From Aquipseudomonas alcaligenes (lineage in GTDB: Bacteria; Pseudomonadota; Gammaproteobacteria; Pseudomonadales; Pseudomonadaceae), in contig NZ_QJRX01000011.1 of the NCBI RefSeq assembly GCF_003205495.1, positions 1 through 64,000 on the forward strand: DNA of 64,000 bases, written 5' to 3'. The notes under the pieces are model-generated. The model made no database searches, was not told where the DNA came from, and saw only the letters and a program-made list of their open reading frames with translations. The position numbers were made by a program, and so were the translations under genes. Below are positions 58,540-64,000 of the stretch, one piece after another (position 1 is the stretch's first letter; every line of letters begins with the position of its first letter).

Positions 58540-59907
58540 ATGACCGCCCCGCTCACCCTTGCCCGACTGCGCCAGCTGGCCGAAGCCGGCAGCGTCGACA
58601 CCGTCCTGGCCTGCATGGTCGACATGCAGGGCCGCCTGATCGGCAAGCGCTTCCAGGTCGAGTTCTTCCTCGACAGCGCCCACGAGGAAACCCACGGCTG
58701 CGACTACCTGCTGGCCGACGACATCGACATGGAGCCGGTGCCCGGCTACGCCGCCGCCAGCTGGAAACGCGGCTACGGCGACTTCGTGTTCAAGCCCGAC
58801 CTCTCCACCATGCGCCTGGTGCCCTGGCTGGAGGGCACCGCCTTGGTGCTGTGCGACGTGCAGGACCACCACCACCAGGACCTGCCGCACAGCCCGCGCG
58901 GCATCCTCAAGCGGCAGATCGCCCGCCTCACCGAGCGCGGTTACAAGGGCATGTTCGCCTCCGAGCTGGAGTTCTACCTGTTCGACCAGAGCTACGAGAG
59001 CATCCACGCCCAGCACTACCGCGAGCCGCGCACGGCCAACTACCACATCGAGGACTACGGCATCCTCCAGACCATCCGCGACGAGCCGGTGCTGCGCGCC
59101 ATCCGCAAGCACCTGCAGGCGGCCGGCATCGCCGTGGAAAACTCCAAGGGCGAATGGGGCCCGGGCCAGGAAGAGATCAACGTGCGCTATGCCGACGCGC
59201 TGACCATGGCCGACAGCCACAGCATCATCAAGCACGCCTGCAAGGAAATCGCCCTGCTGCAGGGCAAGGCCATCACCTTCATGGCCAAGTGGAACTACAA
59301 CCTGGCCGGCTCCAGCAGCCATATCCACAACTCGCTGTGGAGCCTGAAGGGCAACAAGCCGCTGTTCTTCGACGCCAAGGCCGAGTTCGGCATGTCCAAG
59401 CTGATGCGCCAGTGGGTGGCCGGCCAGCTCAAGTACGCCGGCGACATCACCTACTTCCTCGCCCCCTACATCAACTCCTACAAGCGCTTCCAGGCCGGCA
59501 CCTTCGCCCCCACCCGCGCGGTGTGGAGCAACGACAACCGCACCGCGGGCTTTCGCCTGTGCGGCGAGGGCGGCAAGGGCATCCGCATCGAATGCCGCAT
59601 CGGCGGTGCCGACCTCAACCCCTACCTGGCCTTCGCCGCGCTGATCGCCGCCGGCCTGGCCGGCATCGACGAACAGCTGGAGCTGCCGCCGCCCTTCTCC
59701 GGCGATGCCTACGAGCACGACGAGCTGCCCGAGGTGGCCAAGACCCTGCGAGGCGCCACCAGCGCCCTGGAGCAGTCGCACATGTTGCGTGCGGCCTTCG
59801 GCGACGAGGTGGTCGAGCACTACCTGCACACCGCGCGCTGGGAACAATCCGAATACGACCGCCGGGTGACCGACTGGGAACTGCGCCGCGGCTTCGAGCG
59901 CTACTGA
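58540..59907 (+). CDS. Glutamine-synthetase-like gamma-glutamyl amine ligase
   Basis: A 455-residue member of the glutamine-synthetase superfamily, shaped like PuuA/PauA or IpuC rather than GlnA: it lacks the adenylylation Tyr loop of GlnA. ATP and metal residues are seen in FASELEFYLFD, EWGPGQEEINVRYADAL, FMAKWNYNLAGSSSHIHNSLW and NDNRTAGFRLCGEGGKGIRIECRIGGADLNPYLAFAALI. Such enzymes glutamylate an amine. With the aldehyde and alcohol dehydrogenases that follow, breakdown of an amino alcohol is plausible. ATG 58540 has GGGAG 8 bases before it; ATG 58525 (five codons longer) is an alternative. Confidence 0.88.
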   Translation: MTAPLTLARLRQLAEAGSVDTVLACMVDMQGRLIGKRFQVEFFLDSAHEETHGCDYLLADDIDMEPVPGYAAASWKRGYGDFVFKPDLSTMRLVPWLEGTALVLCDVQDHHHQDLPHSPRGILKRQIARLTERGYKGMFASELEFYLFDQSYESIHAQHYREPRTANYHIEDYGILQTIRDEPVLRAIRKHLQAAGIAVENSKGEWGPGQEEINVRYADALTMADSHSIIKHACKEIALLQGKAITFMAKWNYNLAGSSSHIHNSLWSLKGNKPLFFDAKAEFGMSKLMRQWVAGQLKYAGDITYFLAPYINSYKRFQAGTFAPTRAVWSNDNRTAGFRLCGEGGKGIRIECRIGGADLNPYLAFAALIAAGLAGIDEQLELPPPFSGDAYEHDELPEVAKTLRGATSALEQSHMLRAAFGDEVVEHYLHTARWEQSEYDRRVTDWELRRGFERY

Positions 59908-59949
59908 CCTTCCCTCGGGGGAGGGACGATCACAGGAGTCCTATCGAGC

Positions 59950-61338
59950 ATGAACCATATCCGCCTGATCTCGCCGGTCGACGGCAGCCTCTACGCCGAG
60001 CGAGCCATCATCGGCAGCCACCAACTGGAACAGGTCCTGCACCAGGCCCAGGAAGCCCAGCGCGCCTGGCGCACCCTGTCCATCGCGCAGCGCGCCGGCT
60101 ACTGCCTGAAGGCGGTGGACGCGATGCTGGCGATGCAGGACGAGATAGTCCCCGAGCTGGCCTGGCAGATGGGCCGCCCGGTGCGCTTCGGCGCCGGCGA
60201 GCTGCGCGGCTTCGAGGAGCGCGCACGCTACATGATCGGCATCGCCGAAAGCGCCCTGGCCGATGTGCTGCCCGAGCCCCGTGAGGGTTTTCGCCGCTTC
60301 ATCCGCCGCGAGCCACTGGGCACCGTGCTGGTCATCGCGCCGTGGAACTACCCCTACCTGACGGCAGTGAACGCCATCATCCCGGCACTGATGGCCGGCA
60401 ACGCCGTGCTGCTCAAGCACGCCAGCCAGACCCTGCTGGTCGGCGAGCGCTTCGCCCAGGCCTTCGCCCGCGCCGGCCTGCCGGACGGGCTGTTCCACAA
60501 CCTGGTGCTGGACCACGGCCAGACCGGCGCACTGATCGCCTCCGGGCAGGTGCAGCAGGTCAACTTCACCGGCTCGGTGGAAGGCGGGCGGATGATGGAA
60601 AGCGCCGCCGCCGGCCACTTCATCGGCGTCGGCCTGGAGCTGGGCGGCAAGGACCCGGCCTACGTGCGCGCCGATGCCGACCTGGCCCACGCGGTGGAGA
60701 ACCTGGTCGACGGCAGCTTCTTCAATTCCGGGCAGAGCTGCTGCGGCATCGAGCGCATCTACGTCGACCACAAGCTCTACCCGGCCTTCGTCGAAGGCTT
60801 CGTCGAACTGACTCGCCAGTACGTGCTGGGCAACCCGCTGGACCAGGCCACCACCCTCGGCCCGCTGGTGCGCGCCCAGGCCGCCGAGTTCGTCCGCGGG
60901 CAGATCGCCCAGGCTACCGCCAAGGGCGCGCGGGCACTGATCGACGCGAAGAGCTTCGCCGCCGACGCCCCCGGCACGCCCTACATGGCGCCGCAGGTGC
61001 TGGTACAGGTCGACCACGAGATGGCGGTGATGCGCGAGGAAAGCTTCGGCCCGGTGGTCGGCATCATGCCGGTGGCCGACGACGCCGAGGCCATCGCCCT
61101 GATGAACGACAGCCCCTACGGTCTCAGCGCGGCCATCTGGAGCAGCGATCTGGACGCCGCCGAGCGCCTCGGCGGCCAACTGGAGACCGGCACCGTGTTC
61201 ATGAACCGCTGCGACTACCTCGACCCGGCCCTGGCCTGGACCGGGGTCAAGCACACCGGGCGCGGCGCCACCCTGTCGCGCCTGGGCTACGAGCACCTGA
61301 CCCGGCCCAAGTCGTTCCATCTGCGCCACCAGCTCTGA
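59950..61338 (+). CDS. Aldehyde dehydrogenase
   Basis: NAD(P)-dependent aldehyde dehydrogenase of 462 residues. The catalytic Cys264 is in NSGQSCCGIERIYV and the general base Glu230 in GLELGGKDPAYVRAD. Cofactor motifs are VIAPWNYPYLTAVNAIIPALMAGNAVLLKHASQT and NFTGSVEGGRMM. It lies 42 bases after the glutamine-synthetase-like gene. A small CCCTC-GGGG-GAGGG hairpin (near 59914-59927) lies in the gap. It would oxidise the aldehyde formed by the neighbouring enzyme; the actual substrate is unknown. Confidence 0.92.
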   Translation: MNHIRLISPVDGSLYAERAIIGSHQLEQVLHQAQEAQRAWRTLSIAQRAGYCLKAVDAMLAMQDEIVPELAWQMGRPVRFGAGELRGFEERARYMIGIAESALADVLPEPREGFRRFIRREPLGTVLVIAPWNYPYLTAVNAIIPALMAGNAVLLKHASQTLLVGERFAQAFARAGLPDGLFHNLVLDHGQTGALIASGQVQQVNFTGSVEGGRMMESAAAGHFIGVGLELGGKDPAYVRADADLAHAVENLVDGSFFNSGQSCCGIERIYVDHKLYPAFVEGFVELTRQYVLGNPLDQATTLGPLVRAQAAEFVRGQIAQATAKGARALIDAKSFAADAPGTPYMAPQVLVQVDHEMAVMREESFGPVVGIMPVADDAEAIALMNDSPYGLSAAIWSSDLDAAERLGGQLETGTVFMNRCDYLDPALAWTGVKHTGRGATLSRLGYEHLTRPKSFHLRHQL

Positions 61339-61365
61339 GGTCATGGCGAGCGCCAGCAGCTGTCT

Positions 61366-61447
61366 GTAGGAGCGAGCTCCGCGAACAACGCCCCTGTAGC
61401 CCGGATGCAATCCGGGATGGCCCAGCCCCGGATTGCATCCGGGCTAC
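61366..61447. repeat. Composite repeat: REP-type unit plus palindromic repeat copy C
   Basis: A GTAGGAGCGAGCTC...CGCGAAC unit (61366-61387), like the well-known Pseudomonas REP sequence, is followed by a 21-base inverted repeat: first arm 61396-61416 (starting GTAGCCCGG) and its exact complement 61427-61447 (ending CCGGGCTAC), with a 10-base loop. It lies between the aldehyde dehydrogenase and the alcohol dehydrogenase and would form a very stable hairpin. Confidence 0.8.
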
Positions 61448-61470
61448 CCAAACCCAACAAGGAGTGTGCC

Positions 61471-62631
61471 ATGAGCAAGACCGCCAACTGGAACTACCCC
61501 ACCTCGGTGCGCTTCGGCGCCGGGCGCATCAAGGAGCTGCCGGCGCTGTGCCAGAGCCTCGGCATGCAGCGCCCACTGCTGGTCACCGATCGCGGCCTGG
61601 CCAGCGCACCGATCACCAGCGCCGCCCTCGACTCGCTCAAGGCCGCCGGCCTCGGCGCGGCGATCTTCAGCGATCTCAAGCCCAATCCGGTGGGCGCCAA
61701 CCTCGACGCCGGCCTGGCCGCCTACCACGCCGGCAAGCACGACGGCGTGGTCGCCTTCGGCGGCGGCAGCGGCCTGGACATGGGCAAGCTGATCGCCTTC
61801 ATGAGCGGCCAGGCGCGCCCGGTCTGGGACTATGAGGATGTCGGCGACTGGTGGACCCGCGCCGATCCGAGGGGCATAGCGCCGATCATCGCCGTGCCAA
61901 CCACCGCCGGCACCGGCTCGGAAGTCGGCCGCGCCGGCATCCTCACCGACGAGCGCACCCACACCAAGCGCATCATCTTCCACCCGCAGATGATGCCGAA
62001 GATCGTCATCAGCGATCCCGAGCTGACCGTCGGCATGCCCGCCTGGGTCACCGCCGGCACCGGCATGGACGCCTTCTCGCACTGCCTGGAAGCCTACTGC
62101 GCGCCGGGCTTCCACCCGCTGGCCGACGGCATCGCCGTGGAGGGCATGCGCCTGGTGCAGCAATCGCTGATCCGCGCCGTGCGCCAGCCCGACGATCTCG
62201 ATGCGCGCGCCGACATGCTGGCCGCCGCCGCCATGGGCGCCACCGCCTTCCAGAAGGGCCTGGGCGGCATGCACGCCCTGGCGCACCCGATCGGTGCGCT
62301 GTACGACACCCACCACGGCATGACCAACGCGGTGCTGATGCCCTACGTGCTGCAGTTCAACCGCGGCGTGATCGAGGAGCGCATCACCCGCCTGGCGGCT
62401 TATCTCGGCCTGGCCAATCCCGGCTTCGCCAGCTTCCTCGACCTGGTCATGCGCCTGCGAGAGGACAGCGGCGTGCCGCATACCCTGGCCGGTCTCGGGG
62501 TGGATGACCAGCGCAGCACGCAGATCGCCCAGATGGCCGTGGTCGACCCTTCCGCGGGCGGCAACCCCAGGCCACTGCAGGAAACCGACACCGCCGCGAT
62601 TTTCAGTGCCGCCCTGCACGGCACCCTGTGA
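61471..62631 (+). CDS. Iron-containing alcohol dehydrogenase
   Basis: Group III (iron) alcohol dehydrogenase of 386 residues. The cofactor loop is VAFGGGSGLDMGKLIAF, with PTTAGTGSEVGRAGILTDERTHTK after it. The metal ligands lie in TAGTGMDAFSHCLEAYCAPGFHPLADG and GGMHALAHPIGALYDTHHGMTNA. An ideal AAGGAG (61459-61464) precedes ATG 61471, and the gene follows the composite repeat, so it may be translated or transcribed apart from the aldehyde dehydrogenase. It probably converts the alcohol partner of the same pathway. Confidence 0.92.
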   Translation: MSKTANWNYPTSVRFGAGRIKELPALCQSLGMQRPLLVTDRGLASAPITSAALDSLKAAGLGAAIFSDLKPNPVGANLDAGLAAYHAGKHDGVVAFGGGSGLDMGKLIAFMSGQARPVWDYEDVGDWWTRADPRGIAPIIAVPTTAGTGSEVGRAGILTDERTHTKRIIFHPQMMPKIVISDPELTVGMPAWVTAGTGMDAFSHCLEAYCAPGFHPLADGIAVEGMRLVQQSLIRAVRQPDDLDARADMLAAAAMGATAFQKGLGGMHALAHPIGALYDTHHGMTNAVLMPYVLQFNRGVIEERITRLAAYLGLANPGFASFLDLVMRLREDSGVPHTLAGLGVDDQRSTQIAQMAVVDPSAGGNPRPLQETDTAAIFSAALHGTL

Positions 62632-62801
62632 TACCGCCAGGCCCCGCCGCAGAGCGGCGGGCGCGGTGGACGGCGGGCGCCACGCAAAATCAAACGCTTG
62701 CTTGGATTGCGCTTTCCAGCCGGTTTGGGCAGCATCGAACTGACCGCTGGCACAGCATCTGCAGTGCCATCCACATCAGTCCACAGACGCCGAGGCCCGC
62801 C

Positions 62802-63254
62802 ATGCGCATTGTCCAAGCCACCCTGGAGCACCTGGACCTGCTGACCCCGCTGTTCATCAAGTACCGCGAATTCTATGGCCAGCTGCCCTTCCCGGACTCG
62901 TCGCGCAAGTTCCTCGAGACCCGCATCAAGCGCAAGGAATCGGTGATCTACCTGGCCCTGGCGGACGACGAGGACAAGCTGCTCGGCTACTGCCAGCTGT
63001 TCCCCAGCTACTCCTCGCTGTCGCTCAAGCGCGTATGGATTCTCAACGACATCTATGTGGCCGAGGACGCCCGGCGCATGCTGGTCGCCGACCGCCTGCT
63101 GCAGACCGCCAAGCAGATGGCCAAGGAAACCAACGCCGTGCGCCTGCGCGTGGCCACCAGCGTGGACAACGTGGTGGCGCAGAAGACCTACGAGTCCATC
63201 GGCTTCCGCGAAGACGAGAAATTCAAGAACTACACCCTGGAACTGGGCGACTGA
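62802..63254 (+). CDS. GNAT-family N-acetyltransferase
   Basis: A 150-residue acetyltransferase. The fold shows in MRIVQATLEHLDLLTPLFIKYREFYGQLP, LALADDEDKLLGYCQLFPSYSSLSLKRVWILNDIYVAEDARRMLVADRLLQTAKQMAKE (acetyl-CoA loop is atypical, RRMLVADRL in place of RxxGxG) and LRVATSVDNVVAQKTYESIGF. It resembles the small group often encoded near ethanolamine or aldehyde genes in pseudomonads. The substrate is unknown. The 170-base gap before it shows nothing clear. Confidence 0.85.
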   Translation: MRIVQATLEHLDLLTPLFIKYREFYGQLPFPDSSRKFLETRIKRKESVIYLALADDEDKLLGYCQLFPSYSSLSLKRVWILNDIYVAEDARRMLVADRLLQTAKQMAKETNAVRLRVATSVDNVVAQKTYESIGFREDEKFKNYTLELGD

Positions 63255-63303
63255 GCGCCGTCGGGGCAGCCCCCCTGCCCCGGCCTGCTGCCGAGCATCC
63301 CGC

Positions 63304-64000
63304 ATGTGGTCGTTCCGCGCCTGGCGCCGCCGGCGCATCCTCTCCCGTTCGCCCTACACCACCCAGCACTGGCAGGCGGTGCGCGCCCGCCTGCCGATCC
63401 TCGACGGCCTCGCCGAGGCCGAGGAGCAGCGCCTGTTCCAGCGCGCCGTGCTGTTCCTGCACCGCAAGCGCCTGACCAGCCTGCCCGGCATCGAGCTGGA
63501 TGAAATTGATCGCCTGACTCTGGCCGCCCAGGCCGAGCTGCCGCTGCTGCACCTGGCCGACCTGGACTGGTACCAGGGCTTCCACGAGATCGTCCTGTAC
63601 CCGGACGACTTCGTCAGCCCGCAGCGCCATCGCGATGCCGCCGGCGTCGAGCACGAGTGGGACGACGAGCGCAGCGGCGAGGCCTGGCAGCAGGGCCCGG
63701 TGATCCTCGCCTGGCCCGGCGTGCAGAGCAGCGGCGGCTGGGATGCCTACAACCTGGTGATCCACGAACTGGCGCACAAGCTGGACATGCTCAACGGCGA
63801 CGCCAACGGCCTGCCGCCACTGCACCGCGACATGCGCATCCAGGACTGGGCCGCCGCCATGCAGGCGGCCTACGATGGCCTCAACGCCACCCTCGATGCC
63901 GACCCCGAGGCCGAGACCGCCATCGACCCCTATGCCGCCGAGAACCCGGCGGAATTCTTCGCCGTCACCAGCGAATACTTCTTCACCGCCCCGGACCTGC
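63304..64000 (+). CDS. MtfA-type zinc peptidase (partial, runs off the window)
   Basis: The first 232 residues are visible. The metal site HELAH (154-158) is in NLVIHELAHKLDMLNGDANGLPPL, the signature of the DgsA/Mlc-regulating peptidase MtfA and related proteins. YAAENPAEFFAVTSEYFF, near the third zinc ligand Glu, is present. E. coli MtfA has about 265 residues, so some 30 residues are missing. E. coli MtfA controls Mlc; pseudomonads lack that circuit as far as I know, so the role here is open. ATG 63304 is the first Met in frame. Confidence 0.88.
   Translation, partial: MWSFRAWRRRRILSRSPYTTQHWQAVRARLPILDGLAEAEEQRLFQRAVLFLHRKRLTSLPGIELDEIDRLTLAAQAELPLLHLADLDWYQGFHEIVLYPDDFVSPQRHRDAAGVEHEWDDERSGEAWQQGPVILAWPGVQSSGGWDAYNLVIHELAHKLDMLNGDANGLPPLHRDMRIQDWAAAMQAAYDGLNATLDADPEAETAIDPYAAENPAEFFAVTSEYFFTAPDL

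Overview
The window is 64 kb of dense, high-GC chromosome from a Pseudomonas, probably in or near the P. aeruginosa group. Evidence is codon usage with few A/T third positions, and the gene order amn, aidB-like, tetR, ladS, thiD-thiE-hemL, miaB, phoH-ybeY-corC-lnt, leuS-lptE-holA, lipA/lipB, dacC-rlpA-sltB-rodA-mrdA-rlmH-rsfS-nadD-proA, ubiX-mpl. From memory this follows the P. aeruginosa PAO1 PA3970-PA4030 block. No tRNA, rRNA, CRISPR array, insertion sequence or prophage was seen. Most of the region is conserved core, with a few accessory insertions.

Layout. 1-6.4 kb: a zinc alcohol dehydrogenase with an acetyltransferase, AMP nucleosidase, a secreted protein of unknown function, a lone CbiM-type cobalt permease under a cobalamin riboswitch, and an MFS exporter with an unusual leader. 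6.4-11.2 kb: a TetR/AidB-like acyl-CoA dehydrogenase operon with a clear palindromic operator, then the LadS hybrid kinase. 11.4-14.2 kb: thiamine and haem precursor genes. 14.3-26.6 kb: a Sel1 protein, DUF1820, miaB, the phoH-ybeY-corC-lnt group for RNA and envelope maintenance, a DUF218 protein, leuS, and lptE-holA. 26.6-31.8 kb: ArfA ribosome rescue with its built-in hairpin, a lipoprotein lytic transglycosylase, AlkA, a soluble PAS-PAS chemoreceptor and lipoyl synthase. 31.9-42.1 kb: lipB-ybeD, dacC, then a tightly overlapped cell-elongation operon read leftward (proA-nadD-rsfS-rlmH-mrdA-rodA-sltB-rlpA). 42.2-52.9 kb: Mpg glycosylase, a DedA-PAP2 fusion, an LrgA-LrgB-LON operon, a MaoC hydratase, a MORN-repeat/C13-peptidase lipoprotein, two small enzymes, a GGDEF-EAL sensor and a YbaK deacylase. 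52.9-56 kb: a DctPQM TRAP transporter. 56-64 kb: a YceK lipoprotein, ubiX, mpl, a glutamine-synthetase-like/aldehyde dehydrogenase/iron alcohol dehydrogenase set, an acetyltransferase, and an MtfA-type peptidase cut by the window end.

The least ordinary items are: the MORN-C13 peptidase lipoprotein; the orphan CbiM with its riboswitch facing a divergent promoter, a possible leader ORF and a hairpin overlapping the MFS ribosome site; a run of nine A residues inside rlpA just before its SPOR domain; the in-gene hairpin of arfA; the chain of GC hairpins in the leuS-lptE-holA gaps; and a family of palindromic repeats (three copies). No complete new defence or mobile system was found. Functions come from reading motifs, not from searches.
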